64,000 nt of DNA from Hyphodiscus hymeniophilus (taxonomy: Eukaryota; Ascomycota; Leotiomycetes; Helotiales; Hyphodiscaceae). The translations under genes were made by a program, and so were the position numbers. The stretch lies in NCBI GenBank assembly GCA_016508695.1, contig VNKQ01000005.1, forward strand, positions 248,001 to 312,000, given 5' to 3'. Positions 45,686 to 58,356 of this stretch are shown one piece after another. The first letter of the stretch is position 1. Each line of letters begins with the position of its first letter. The notes beneath the pieces were generated by a model. That model saw only the letters and a list, made by a program, of their open reading frames with translations, did no database searches and was not told where the DNA came from.

Positions 45686-47201
45686 ATGTCAACCATGAAG
45701 GCTACCGACATGGCATCAGAAATCAAAAGTCTCCTAGCTCAACCTTCAACAAACGACCATGGTATCGACACGCCAAGCAACAAAGCTTTCAAAAGTGACC
45801 CAGTCGAGCAAGTGACTGCGAATGCATCACTGAATACTGCCAAATTTCCTAGAAAATTGACGCTGATTGCCAAGGACTGTATCCTTCACAAAATCCCACC
45901 GGAGATCCGAAAGGAGATCTTCAACGCAGTTCTCGATCTTTTCTTCAAACAATTCCCAGAGCGAACGAGAATCCGCTATACTATCGATCGATCCGGCCAG
46001 GTGTCTATATGCTGTAATGAAGTGTCATCCGAAACAGAGTGTGCAGGGCTGACTCTAAGTCTGCTGCCACATATTGAGATCGCTTTACTTTCTGACGCCA
46101 AGCTTCGTGCAGAATTCATGACAGCTAGATTGGAGAGATCCGTTCTTGAGATGGTGCCTGCCTTTGTGTATCATAGCAATACAGACCACTTCGAGGGAGC
46201 TCACGTCTACTGGCCAAAAATTCGGAAGATCCCACAACGCATCCGGAATTGTATTCGTGAAGTTACATACGAAGTTGAGTAAGATATCACGGATATCTAG
46301 TTGCAAGTAGGAAGCTGATAGACACATTAGAGTAAGGTGTGAATGGGATGAGATTGATATGATTAACGAGGAATCCAACATCTATGGAGCAGAAGATGAT
46401 TTCTCTAAAGATCACTGGGATCGAATGAACAGACTTGGTCTTACTATCCTCCAGAAAAGTATCAAGCAGCCCACATCACATTCGGTGAGCACCCTTCCAT
46501 GTTGAATGGGCATCTACTTGTCAATTCTTCCTATGTACTAATCCGACTAGGCGCAAGCGTCACTGCTCTTGCCACCAGAACCAAGACTCCGTTTACCGCA
46601 TCTCCGGAAAATCACCATTCGGTTTCCTAACACTTCGCGCTGTGGTCTTGGCGCTAGCTACGCGATGTTTGAAAAGGATAGTCACAGACTCTGGCGGGGT
46701 ATCCAAAAGCTCCTGGATGAAGCGAGATTCACTTGTATCGAATTCCAGGACCTACGGGACTTTGTTATTAGCAGCTCACACCTACCGTTTGCTGAGCGGC
46801 CCTACCCTCATGGACTTGCCCCTCCTATCCCTCGTAGCTCCCAGGGCCTAACGGATCTTGGATCGCCTCTATTTGGTGAATTCACTATAGGGCTGAACAA
46901 GATTCTTGGTATCGAGTCTTACGAAACGACTGCGTACTACAAGGACGACAAGGAGGTCAATGGAGTCTTGAATCTCATCCGCGACGAGACCTCCAATTTG
47001 GTTACATGCGAATGGGGCGAGTATGCTGAGTGTGCGTGCTGTGGTAGTAAATTTTTGTCTTGCGAATGCCTTGACTTTTATGCCACTATCTACAAAGCAA
47101 AGTCAACCTGGACAGCTCCGAAGGGAAAGTTCTTGGTTAGGAAAAAGAGTGAAGTTGACTTGGCAGAATTGGGCACTATGGGATCCGAAACTTTGGTGTA
47201 A
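45686..47201 (+). CDS. Unrecognised F-box-like protein with a Cys cluster
   Basis: Exons 45686-46278, 46331-46484 and 46551-47201 join in phase (introns 52 and 66 nt) to give 465 residues. I do not recognise a characterised family. The segment LHKIPPEIRKEIFNAVLDLFF near residue 70 looks like the first helix pair of an F-box or 2EXR-type domain; LRLPHLRKITIRFP recurs like an LRR-type strand. Near the C-terminus a short cysteine cluster (AECACCGSKFLSCEC) could bind a metal. No signal peptide or membrane segment. Such proteins are abundant and lineage-specific in Pezizomycotina. Confidence 0.75.
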
Positions 47202-47962
47202 GATGATATCATGAAAGTTGTCACAAGCAGGGCATTTTCGATTCGGCAGGAATTACTATGCAGATAAGCAGAGCTACAGGCACATTTCTGTTCATTGCCA
47301 ACTTTGCTAGTACCTAAGAAAGCAATTCATGGTCTACTACTCCTAACACTTTTGTGATTGCAATCGAAACTTCTATTCTGATTCTGAGTACCTCCCGAAA
47401 TTTTGAAACCTTTGTAGTTTCCTGTTCAGAATCGGCAAGGCCCTGTTGCTATTTTAAAAGAGCTTCGTCAACATATTGACCTCGAATTCTACAGGATCTG
47501 GGGTTTGAGGTACAGGAATATTATTCAATACTCAGGTTTTCCTTTTTATTAGTTTTGGAAGTCTACGCTTCTCTTTGTCATTGCTATGAAGTCTTCGCTG
47601 CTAAGTCACGTGCCCTTAGTATGGATGAGCTTAAGATGGAGGTGAGAGTATCTTTTCTTACTACTTGCTTGCCTGCGTTCTTCACGTAACAGTCATGATC
47701 ATTGTTTCCATCCAAATACAACACTTTCTTTTTTAGTTTTGATCAAAGTCATAGCGCCTCTTTGAAAAAGTCGGGCATGCTCCAAATCCTTTCAAGACCT
47801 CGTCAACCCGCATCCGGCGCGGATGTTGACGAAGTCATCTTGCAATTATTTTGACAAAGGGCATCCGGGATTTCGATGTTACTTTTCCCAGTGAGTTGAA
47901 TTTTTCATCGAACGTCGCTTGGGTTCCCAGTATCAAATTGCAAAGCACAACAGTTACGCACA
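47202..47962. promoter_or_regulatory. Promoter region of the RING-like gene
   Basis: 760 nt, AT-rich, no gene seen. Confidence 0.45.
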
Positions 47963-50276
47963 ATGGATCCTGGCAGAGCCGCGGTGCGCGCCACCATTAA
48001 CGCCCTCCGACAACAAGAAAGGGAAAGAGATCCAGTTCTGAGGGCCGAGTATCGATCTGAAATGGTTAGAGAGCGGGCGAGTCGACTGGCGATGCTGCAA
48101 GATAACGATCTCAGGATAGAGAAAAATCTGCTATTTTCTGGGCCAGACCGAATTGAAGCTCGTCGCAGACTACCCAGACCCTGGTTCATTTCTAACAGCA
48201 TGAGTGGTAAAGAACGCTATATCCTGCAAGATTTGGGTGATCTGTTGGGCGCTTCGTTACCGAATGACGCTTTGATTGAAGAGGTTGAGAAAAAGTACGA
48301 TGAGTTCAATAAAAAGCTGAAGCTCTTTACCGGTGACAAAAGAGTTGGTGAAAACCCTTCCATTGATTATATGCGAAATTTTGTTTACGGGCATGCAGGA
48401 TCGAATAGACTACGATATTACTCCAAGCTCTACCGAGCTAATGCAACGCATTACCTGGATCAAGGGGACAGCTGCCAAAACTCAATCTCAATTATGGCCA
48501 GGCCAGGAAGTTCCCGTTGGAAGCAGGCTTATCTTGGACAATCTTAGGCATATATTCTATCTCTTAGACCATCTGTATCTTCTTCAACGGTTCACAGATC
48601 CACGAAACCCGGAAATACAGTCCAAACCACTTCCCAATGGTTCAAATATCAACAGTGGAGTATTGCGGGCATCATGGGTTCTTCACCGTGCTTGGATCCG
48701 TGCGTTACATTATCGGAGTCTGTACACAGGCCATGAAGGTCATGGATGGGACCAAATCAAGGACATCTTACAGCTTGTCTGGCTTTTCCATGACATGGAG
48801 CATGAACTGATTGAGCAAGATCGAGTGCCTCGTCCAGAATTTGCAGTACTGCATGACGTTTATATTTCGCTGGGGAAGGCAGTGGTCGATTTCACAAACG
48901 AAGTGTTCGAAGAGACTCGTCCTCAACCAAGCGATGGAGCGTATTCGGCAAAGGAGACCGTCCTTCATAATTTCCAATTTGTGCGATTTGAAGCTCTGTG
49001 GAAAAAGGTGAGTCAGGGCTACCAATGTCCGAAATTTACGCTTACCTCTAAAGCACTTTCCAGTTAATGATTCAGTTCAGAAAGGGATGCTATGGGACAA
49101 ACTTTTTGAACACGAAGACAAGTTCAATGTTTTAATGGGGATCGATCATGTCGAAGATGTCTTGGTAGACAAGCGGATAGTTGAACAAGATGAACAGTAC
49201 ATTCTCCACGAGCTCATGGATGGCACCGATGCTCCGGTAGATATGAGGAGCTTCAGGAACCCCAGATCCAATGCTTCACTGCCTCTTTTCTTAGCACAGA
49301 TCCAAGCAATTAACAGAAACCGAAGGAACTTTCTCCTGCTTCGTGATTGGGCAAAACGTCGTCCGTGGTAACACTTGCTATTCTCCTAACAAATTCAATT
49401 TATGTATCTAACAAGAGACAGGAAACAACTATACTACGTTATCAACACTGCAGATGGAGAAGCAGACTATCTCCGGCAACCCATCTCAGATTTCTACTCC
49501 ACAATCTCCAGTCTGGAAGCGACCGATCCGCCACAAACAATTTTCGGTCCATCACCCTCACGCCCAAGCAACGTCTTCTCAAGCCTATTCGTCTTCCACC
49601 CCATAGCCTCCCACGATCCCGCCCAGCTCCTGTCCTGCAACTACACCTCGGGCTGCACCATCTGCGCCAGCGACTTCGAAGGTGACGAGTCCGTCATCCG
49701 GCTTCACTGCAATCAACTGTTCCATTACCTCTGCATACGTACCTACTGGGACATGCCCGGACAGCACACGTCACTCTGCCCGAACTGCAGGCAAGCTTCT
49801 TGGATGCTACATGAGCAGGTTGGGATTAGGCCGGAGGTGCTTGATGTCTTTGACAATAATCAGGTCACGGGTAATGTCTTCGCGAGGGAGAATCCGGATT
49901 TCACGCTGGATAATTGTCGGTATATGCAGAACGAGAGGAGTTACGTTCAGCTGAGTGGGCGCTGGGGTAGGCCTGAGGCGAGATATGGAGAGCGCGGGCC
50001 ACGAAATCTGTGAGTTGGTTGGTTTTCTTCTTTTCTGCGTTCCAAGTCTTTCATTCTTGCTTCTCGCTCTTTAACTCCTCCTGCCCACCTCCATGGAAGG
50101 TGACAGCAACTCCCTGCGCTCCTTGGCCCATTTCTCACTACGATATTTCTAACTCGTCGATTTTTAGAAACGTCGAGATGGCAGTTGTGAGGACGCATAG
50201 ACGAATCAGAAACAAAAATCGGAGGACACAAACTGCGACGATGGGCATTGGGCTTTTAGATACGACTCCACCATAG
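47963..50276 (+). CDS. RING-like zinc-finger protein, unknown substrate
   Basis: Exons 47963-48343, 48399-49007, 49081-49367, 49422-50009 and 50168-50276 keep phase and give 657 residues; introns 55, 73, 54 and 158 nt. Four introns have reasonable donors (GTGAGT, GTAACA, GTGAGT) and the first is weaker (GTTGGT). The N-terminal 120 residues are charged and helical. The central region is mostly helical with aromatic clusters (LIDNLRHIFYLLDHLYLLQRF type). A RING-H2-like finger is near residues 495-540: CTICASDF, then HCNQLFHYLCI and CPNCRQ. The first ligand His of the consensus is replaced by Gln, so zinc binding may be altered. By family this would be an E3 ubiquitin ligase, but that rests on this one domain. 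The short last exon (RTHRRIRNKNRR) is basic. Confidence 0.75.
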
Positions 50277-51142
50277 ACCTATCTAGCTGTAGAATGCTCA
50301 ACTTGAAATAAACCGTGCTAGCCTTCCATTTATAGTTTCTCAATCCCATAGCCTTGAAGAACCTGTGACGGAAGAAAAGATAGATTGAATAAGGGTGACC
50401 GCGGTTGAAAGAGTCAACTTCGTCAGGCGTTGGGAATTGAATTTCAAGAGTAAGAACTAATCTCTGATCCTCAAAGCATCTTGCAGAGTTAGTTTCAACA
50501 CTCAGCAAACATACATAACAAAAGTTCTGAGTACCCGGCCCGTGACTACGCTGTCTACTAGTTAACAGATTGGACTGAATGATTCATGTTTGGATGATCC
50601 TCTATGATAAGGCGTTCTTCGCAACTTTGTGGAAACACTGAATCGACGAACTCAGCAGGACCGATTTGGACTGTGGAGGCCAACATGAGTGCCTCCGTAC
50701 TCAGCGCTTAAACGCTGACTCCAAGTGAAACATTTAGACAGTACTATATACCGTGACTTGTCTAGTCAGTTTCTGAACAAGAATGAGCCATTGGGCTCTA
50801 AATTTCAATGTCTGAACGACGATGCGTGTGATTTTATCTTTTAGAATCTGGTATTGTTTCTTGCAAAAGCATCGTATGTGTCGTACCAAGCGACTCCCCT
50901 ACCCATGTATAATGTGTCCTCCTGGGCATTGAAAGAATTTCATTGTGAGCGCTCAACGCCACAGTGAAAGTCCACGAAAAGAACCCAACGCCCCAGGATA
51001 TCCTCCATAAAGCCACCACTCACTATCCCATGAAAACTTTTCTTAACGCCATGAATTATGAACCGCCCTCTCCATCGAGTTAGAGCAGTTGAAAAGAGAG
51101 CCAAGTCTTGACTCCAGCTACCAGATCGATTCAGAACGCTGA
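50277..51142. other. Intergenic between convergent genes
   Basis: 870 nt with no gene seen. Confidence 0.45.
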
Positions 51143-52402
51143 CTAACCATTGTGCAGACCAGACGCCGCGATGGCTTTGCCTCGTCTGGATTTGGTAGGC
51201 CGTGGGACGTACTCAACCTCAGCAGGCTCATCGTCCTCGTCCTCAGAAGGCTCAGATTGTCGCTTCTGACCCTTCTGCATTGAGTTAACATTGCCCTGCT
51301 GGAAGAGCGTGTAGCCAGAGGAAAAGTAGGAAAACTTACTGCGGCAGTTGGTTTTAGGATAGGTTTTGGTTTTGTCAATTCGCGATTTAAGAAGTCCTCA
51401 AACGTCTTCCTGGCTCTCGGAGCTTCAGCCTCCGCAGCAGGAGTGATGAAATTCAGATCATAGAAATTGAACGTGACTTTCTCAAGACCACGAAGTTGCA
51501 CAAGCTCGTCAAACCCCCTAATATCACGAAACCATTGAATGCCTGGCTCGTTCTTGAAAAGACGGCTGGGCTTGGGTCGGCTGACAAGATTCAAGTGGCT
51601 AATATAAAGAGCTGAGAACTGGATGTGTAGCACTCTGAGGTTCGGGTAACATGCGATTTTTTTGATAGTACTAGCGTGTACCCATCTGCCCTCCCACTCA
51701 ATCTCAATCACCTGAAGGTTTTCAGCAAAAGTGTGGCCCCGAAGAATATTGATTGAAGCATTGCTGAGATGAAAAGTGTTATTCCAGTAGATATCCTTTG
51801 TCTCCTCATATACTTGACGGCATGTGAGCATAAACGAGAGGGCTGCGAAGGGTTTTACTTCTGCTGTGGGCCGTGTTCGAAGGCTTAAACCGTTGGGGTT
51901 GTAGACAACGTATTTGCAGATTGTCTTCTGAATCTCAGGGGGAAGAGCAAAGAATCTGAAGAGATCACGTTCTGTCACAGCAACCTGGGAATCAACACCT
52001 ACTCAATTGGACAGTAACGGAGGGTGGTGACTAACTTGTAACACGGACAGCAACGTTGCATTTCAACTTTGCAGCATCCCATCGCTTTTGGCTAATACTG
52101 AGAGCAGCCCGACGCCCCAGGACGCTCTTGACAAGCTCAGCCATTTCGACAGAGCCAGAAACGTTTGGTGTAATGGCGTCGAGGTTCATGATCTCGTACT
52201 TTTGGCCTCCTAATGAACGTACAATTGTCAATCCATCTTTCAGTTCGACATCCGTGGAGAAGGTTACAAAGACATCAGCAGCATTGTCTATAGTCGAGGT
52301 GGGTACTTTAGCAACTGCGACATCCAAGGCCTTTCGTGCTCTTGTGCGAGTGGTTTTTTGGATAATGGGGACTTTGGTAGGAGTAGGTTTATCTGGTTCC
52401 AT
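51143..52402 (-). CDS. F-box-like hypothetical protein
   Basis: Model: 52402-52043, 51984-51340 and 51295-51143, 385 residues. The N-terminal exon is basic then neutral (KVPIIQKTTRTRARKAL) with no clear fold. The second exon starts ERDLFRFFALPPEIQKTICKYVV, an F-box/2EXR-like helix pair, followed by LSFMLTCRQVYEETKDIYWNNTF, the usual fungal partner motif, and by strand/helix repeats. The third exon, reached by a perfect GTAAGT donor at 51339, encodes an acidic then basic tail (SEDEDDEPAEVE, KSRRGKA). Without that splice the frame runs on into an unlikely sequence. The first intron uses a weak GTTACA donor; a better GTTAGT nearby does not keep phase, so exons 1 and 2 could belong to separate genes. 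Confidence 0.65.
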
Positions 52403-54216
52403 TTTTACTGATCAAGCATAATCAGACCAAATAGTTTAGAAATCCCTTTTAAAAGCTTGGTAGCTCCAACTATTGCTATCCAAAGGTAAGCTAATGAGCA
52501 CAAAGTTTGATCATAAATGGAAAGAGTATTGAATATCAGTTGAAGGATATAAGATAGTAGCTAATAAAGTGAATGCAATATTCAACAAAAGCAAAGTTTT
52601 TATCGAAGGATGTGAAGTATTATCAGAGAAAGTGCACGTCGATATCAATGTTAACGTTAAAGAGAAAGTGAGATGATTGTCCATCGATATCGACGTTAAT
52701 GTTGACGTTAATACTAACCAAAAAAAGGGCACTTACAGGTTTGTAGAACGGTGTATGTAGTTATAACCTGTAGGCAGATTGATCGTTTAACGTTGTGGCG
52801 GTCAAGGTAAATGAGTGTAAAGGAAGGAAGGACGGTTAGGCGTTGACGTTTGGCCGTAAAGGTATACCAGACGGGGCTCACTTGACTTCCAACTAGGGAC
52901 AAGATAGTTGATGTGAGGGAGGAACGTCTATGGGTGAGCGGCGGTAGGTTTTAAGGAAGGTGGATCGACACTTCGCCTTTGCCAACGATAGTAAGAACGG
53001 GTGAATCACACTTAGTCTGTGGGCCTGTGGGAATCTTGAATCCAGTCAGTCAAGTTGTTTTTAGTAATGGTAAGTATGTACTTACTGTATTGTGAGTGGA
53101 CTGATGAAAGAGGGAAGTGATTTGACGTTAGTGAAGTGTGGTGCGGAGATGTATGCTGAAGGAAACCGCGTTGACGTCGACGTTGATGCATGAACTTTAT
53201 ATGACAACTTGGCAACGGCGATGGCAGCGCTAGAGTAGCTCCACTTAAACACGGGCCTGAAACTCCGATAGAGAAAACTCAGATGGACAAAGGAATTTAC
53301 CTTGTCCATTTTGCAAAAGATCGAAAAGGCTTGCTAATCACGTGATCAGATGATGGTGTCCATGGGGCTAGATGTAAAGTTAGTAGGAGAGATGATAGAC
53401 ATTTGGACCAACCAACCACATACTCCCAATTACCGTCCAGTCCGTCCCATCCCGTCACATTTCTTTGTGACTGCGGCAAGGCCGGGGTTTAGGGGTATAC
53501 CACTCGTGACTGCGATTTGCTAAATAACATTGTCGTATATATATAAAGTGCGAGTAATCACGCCTACCACCAGATGAGGCGTTCGCAGTGTGATTAATTT
53601 TGTTGTCGTGATAGCGTGATAGACTTCATATCGAAATTGTGATCCAACGTATCGATTCCCAGAAAATACCCTCAGCATGGCATATCATATGTTCAAGCAT
53701 ATCTTTACCACGCTCTGCAATACTGTTAGTATGCGAAAGTGAAGCCATTGTCGATAGGTAAAATGCAAGATTTAGATATATGCATACGCAAAAACTCACA
53801 AAGCAATCTGAATTGCTGAAGGGATCGGGGTCTCAGTTGATGTGAGGGATTGGAATCTTGCTGCAAGACATATTCCAATTGTTCAAGGTGAATGGACCCC
53901 TCTCATTGAGCGACATGTGACATCTTTGACATCTGAACCTCTTAAGAAATGAGAGTCACACAAAGAAAAATACATGATATCCTGATCCCCAGAAGTGAGC
54001 GAAGAATTTAGGATGACATGATGCATGAGCAGAGAGGAGACAAGCGAAGGGGTAAATCGTGTAATCATAAAAGATGGTGAAGTCGTGTGTTGGGAAAAGA
54101 CGTCTTTGAAGTAGTCCTTTTGTCAGTTGATTTGAGGAATGTTTTTAACCGTGATGATGATGACGAAGATGATGAGATATCAACAAAAGATAAATATGCC
54201 AACCTCGCAATCTACG
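52403..54216. promoter_or_regulatory. Gene-poor upstream region with repeated ACGTT/CRE-like motifs
   Basis: 1.8 kb on the 5' side of the F-box-like gene. Two imperfect copies of a TCGATATC...AATGTTRACGTTAA element lie at about 52637-52660 and 52682-52711; further GACGTT/TGACGTC words occur near 52845, 53125 and 53170. ORFs are short and unconvincing. Confidence 0.5.
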
Positions 54217-55941
54217 TCACCTCAGCTCCTTCTCCTTCACTTGCTCTCCCTTCTCAAAGAACCCAACCCTAACACCTTGCCCAGGCTGCAGTACAATCTC
54301 CGCCTTCAAGCATGGACTTCCCTGATCTACAGGGCCCATGAAATTCTCCACCCTCTCGAAGACCTGTAATAGCCTCACAATCGTATATCCCATCTCCGTC
54401 AGAGCAAATTGCTGTCCAATACAGATTCTTGGTCCGCCATTGAAGGGGATGTATTGCCAAGGTTTAGGTTGCCAGTCAAGCCAACGGTCAGGGTTGAACT
54501 CGAGGGGTTCGGAACCGGGAGGATAGAGGTCGGCCCGTCGTTGCATAACGAGAGCCGAGTAGCCGATGGGCGTATTTTTTAGGATGCCGACTGGGGAGAG
54601 GCCATCGGGTCCGCCGCCATGAGGGAGTGTGGTATCTTTAAGCGCTAGGCGGACGTTAAAGGGGACAACTGGATAGAGGCGCAGGGTTTCGCTCATAACG
54701 TTCTATTCTGCATTAGATCGTTCGAAGTAAGGGAAATACAGAGAGGTTTACCTGGAGGTATTTCATGTTCTTCAGATCAGAATAGGTTGGTGGACGCGAG
54801 AGACCAACGTGCTCAATGATCTCCTGGCGTAGCTTCACAAGCTTATCGGGGTGTCTGGCGAGTTCGTAGAAAGTCCAGGAGAGGGTAGAAGCTGTAGTAT
54901 CACGGCCAGCCAAGAGGACGGCAACGAGTTGATCGCGTAGAACTTTCCTGTCCCTCGTAAATGATGCCAAAGCATGGAGAAAGGTGTATCCTTCTTCGGA
55001 TTTGGTCTTCGTGGCAAGTTCTTCCGGCGACAGCCGCAAAGTGTGTTCAATATATGGGTTCACGAACTCATTTATGACTTTGATTCCGGCGAAGAAGGAT
55101 TTTCGGGGCACCAGGGAGTTCAAAGGTCTGGCACAGAACTATCAGCGCAAATCCACTACTTGAATCGGAAGGACGCATACCCAGCTCTGGCAATAATATT
55201 CTGTACTCTCTGCACCTCTGCAAAAGCCTCCGCAAACTCCTGCTCTGGTGTCCTCAAAGAATCCACACTCCTCCCCAGAAGGAAATGCGTTGCAGCATCC
55301 AGAGTGTATCTGAAGAACAGATTACTGACATCGATCTCCGCGCCTTGTTTGCCATCGTATCTCTTCCCGCCCTTCTTCATCTCCGCAATCAACACCTGCA
55401 CATGTTCCTCAAACACCTCCAAATCACTAACCCGATCCTTGATGAATTGCGGTCTGATCAGCTGTCGGGAATCATGCCATTGGTCGAGATCCGTAGTGAA
55501 GATAGAGTCCCCTAAGAAGTCCTTCCAGTCCTCATGAAACGGTTCCCCCTTCCCATAGTCCGTGAATTGTGTAGCCAAGATCGCCTTGATATTTTCCGGA
55601 TCGCAGGTAAAGACGCAGCGAAGGCCACCGGGCGCGGCTTCGACCGTCGATCGATTGACGAACCACCTTTGCCAGGCCTCGAGGTTCTTGTGGTGGATTG
55701 TAGCATTTATGCCGCGGACTACGAGGTCAACGTCTGCGAGTTATCAGCACACTCAACACAGAACGCACTGGTGGTGCAAACCGTAGGGAAGCCATGTTCG
55801 GACCTTGGGTGCATGTCCACCAAGTGCCCGGATCTTAAACTCGATGTTGATCCATTGCGAGATCTTGACCAAGATGAAGATGGCCGCAACAGCTATGGCA
55901 AGCGTCTTGGGCGAAGCACGCTCGAGGATTGTATCGAGCAT
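54217..55941 (-). CDS. Cytochrome P450, CYP52-like (alkane/fatty-acid omega-hydroxylase clan)
   Basis: Exons 55941-55782, 55733-55181, 55127-54752 and 54702-54217 give 524 residues; introns 48, 53 and 49 nt. The N-terminal membrane anchor is near residues 13-27 (TLAIAVAAIFILVKI). P450 landmarks: FTTDLDQWHDSRQLIRPQF (C-helix region), I-helix AVLLAGRDTTAS, ExxR in SETLRLYPVVPFN, and the haem loop FNGGPRICIGQQFALTE with the thiolate Cys near residue 457. The aromatic-rich PW before the haem region and RRADLYPPGSEPLEFNPDRW fit CYP52/CYP539-type enzymes, which add a terminal hydroxyl to alkanes or fatty acids in the endoplasmic reticulum. The exact subfamily and substrate are not readable here. 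The N-terminal part between anchor and core is short but complete. Confidence 0.93.
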
Positions 55942-56534
55942 TGCTGGGAAACTAAAGACTGATACGAACCAGTGAAAGAACGGTCAATCAAGGGACGCGT
56001 GTATGGTAATCGTCATGGGCGTAAAGCATTATAAACAGAGCGTTGACCGCTAAAGACATGATGCCCGCGCACCCGATATATGTACACTGACTCGGTGCAA
56101 AATTGAGCCTTGTTGCGACTCCAAGGTCCGCACGCGGTGTGGGTAAGGGAAAAGTGAAACGAGGGGCGCTGCCGAGCTATCACATGCGTGTCGAATGTGG
56201 GGTAATACAGTAAGTACGGGGAAAGTCGCTCTATTGGCCCGACCCCGTCCAGGAGAGAGGGTGTCTGTTTTGGGGACATGATTGACTTGAGTGAAGATCG
56301 TTGCACAGTGAGGAGGGGATGGTAGGATGGTTCGAGGAAGAGCCACTTTCACGCAGCATCGACGGGGCAGAGATGAGTTGATGCTCGGCATCTGCTTCAC
56401 GTCATGTAGAACCGCATGTGAAGCGAATCTAGGGATCAAATCATTTTTTATTTCTACTTGAATTAAGCATATCCGGAGATGTACTCAGTTGCACATGCCC
56501 ACGAGGCAAGTAATCTGCTCGGTCGACTAAACAC
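55942..56534. promoter_or_regulatory. Promoter region of the P450 gene; 3' flank of the hexosaminidase
   Basis: 590 nt, no gene seen. Confidence 0.45.
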
Positions 56535-58356
56535 CTAGTTAGAACATTCTGTGGCGTTGGCCTGCGTGCAAAACACCATCTGCACAGGTCCAACTGCCAA
56601 CCCTCTAAGCACCATTCTCTCCCGCCACTCTGCCAATCTAGGAGTGGCATCGAGCTGACTTCGATTTTGCCCTGTAGAGTCCTGTCTTCCTGACCACAGT
56701 ACCTCTCCAGCTGCACTTGCTCGCGGCCAAACGAAATCATCAAGGTTGACAGCATCCGTTTGCTCTGACCACATGTGGACCTCGCCACCAAGTACAAGGT
56801 GGGTTGAGTTTTCTGGTACGCCGCCAAGAGGGTCATAAGAGTAGACTAGCCTCCAGTTGTGCACTGGTGAGCAATAGTCGTTGAATGGATAGTTTTCCTG
56901 GAACGGGGCCCCATTGCCATAGCTCAGCCAATCACCATGTCCGCAATCGAGGTACTACCATAATCAGTACTGAACTTGAGATTAGACGCAATTTGCTCAC
57001 CCAGTAGTTGTAGTTTCCAGCAAGAGCCTTGTGTCCTCTGGCAACAGTCTCCGCCACAGATGAATCGCTCAGCCATGTCTGCACCACGACGTCGTCACCG
57101 AGCGTGAGGTTCCAATCCAAGAGCATCTCCTCCCAAACAATGGGTGTAAGTCCTGCTGCTCTTACCTGAGCATGATTGCGATCCACAAACTTCTGGATGT
57201 ATGCTCCAATGATCGTGGTATCATTAGTGTTGACAGTCGGATCAAGCGTGTAGGCTTCAGCGTTGACTTCATCCCCACCAGTGTGGAAATACGCCGTGTA
57301 CGGCTTTACTCTTGGGAGGACATCATTGAAGAGCGTTTCCAAAAATGTGGGAACGTCTGGGTTGTTGAGTTGCAAAGTTCCACACGGAGGCTCAGCGCAG
57401 TACGTATCCCAAGGTTTCGCATCGAATGCAGCAATGAGATCTGGATAGCCATAACCAATAGCTGTAGTGTGACCGGGCATATCAAACTCGATAACGATGC
57501 TAACGCCACGCTCAACGGCGTAAGTCTGGATGTGCTGAATATCCGATGGGCTATACGATAATCCAGTCTGGTATGCTCCCTTTTGGGACAGCAATGGTAA
57601 CGCCGGGATGTCCATTGGCCATGATTGGGAGTCAGTCATGTGAATGTGGAGGATATTGAACTTATTCCACGCGAGGGCATCAATGGTCCTGAGAATGTCT
57701 GTCATCGGATACCAGTTTCTTGAAACATCCAAGTTCAGTCCTCGATGTGGGAATTTCGGAGCATCGGTGATTGAGATCGGGGCCAGGTTCGTATACATAC
57801 CAGCTCCGGTCGAATGTTGATAGAAAAGCTGGATAAAAGTCTCCAGTGCGTGGAGAACTCCAGTAGACGATACCGCATTGATCTTTGCCGTTCCATCGGC
57901 TCCGATCTTCAGACTGTACGATTCATCTAACTGACCTGCTAAGGGCTTGAAAGTACTGGAGTTGTCTGTTCCAGTCTGGGTGATCTCGACTTTTGTGATG
58001 TAGGTTTTGTGAGAACCTGCTGCTGGCTCGAAAGCAGAAAGCTGATTCCGGGGGACCAATTTCCAAGGTACCAGATTCTGCGTAAAAAGGGTTTGGAGTG
58101 CCCGGGATATGGCGCCTTGGACGATAGATTGACTGGAAAAGGACTCAGTGGCGGCGGCCTGTAGTCCCAACATCTCCTCAGTACGACTGTAGAAATCATT
58201 CGGAAAAGGGGACCATACACTTCCACCATTATAGCTAACATGAACACTCGGTGCTATCCACAAAACTGAACTACCACTTGTGAAAGATTGCGGAGCAGGC
58301 CATATTGCCAATACATGACTCAGGAAAGCGCACAGAACGTAGATTGGAAACCACAT
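56535..58356 (-). CDS. Secreted beta-N-acetylhexosaminidase (GH20)
   Basis: Exons 58356-57001 and 56954-56535 (46-nt intron) give 591 residues. Signal peptide MWFPIYVLCAFLSHVLA; the upstream in-frame codons have no ATG. GH20 landmarks: RGLNLDVSRNWYP (sugar-binding Arg), HIHMTDSQSWP, EFDMPGHT, and the catalytic pair in HTGGDEVN near residues 362-363, where Glu is the acid and Asp positions the acetamido group. Later motifs are PIVWEEMLLDW and GGEVHMWSEQTD, with WPRASAAGEVLWS near the C-terminus. This enzyme removes terminal GlcNAc from chitin oligomers and glycoproteins, so it would help recycle wall chitin. Length and architecture match fungal Nag1-type enzymes. The N-terminal GH20b-like region is before residue 170. 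Confidence 0.95.

Noticed and set aside
43492..58356. A cell-wall gene cluster (WSC, GH20)
   Set aside because: The genes are separated by unrelated genes and lack shared regulation signs.
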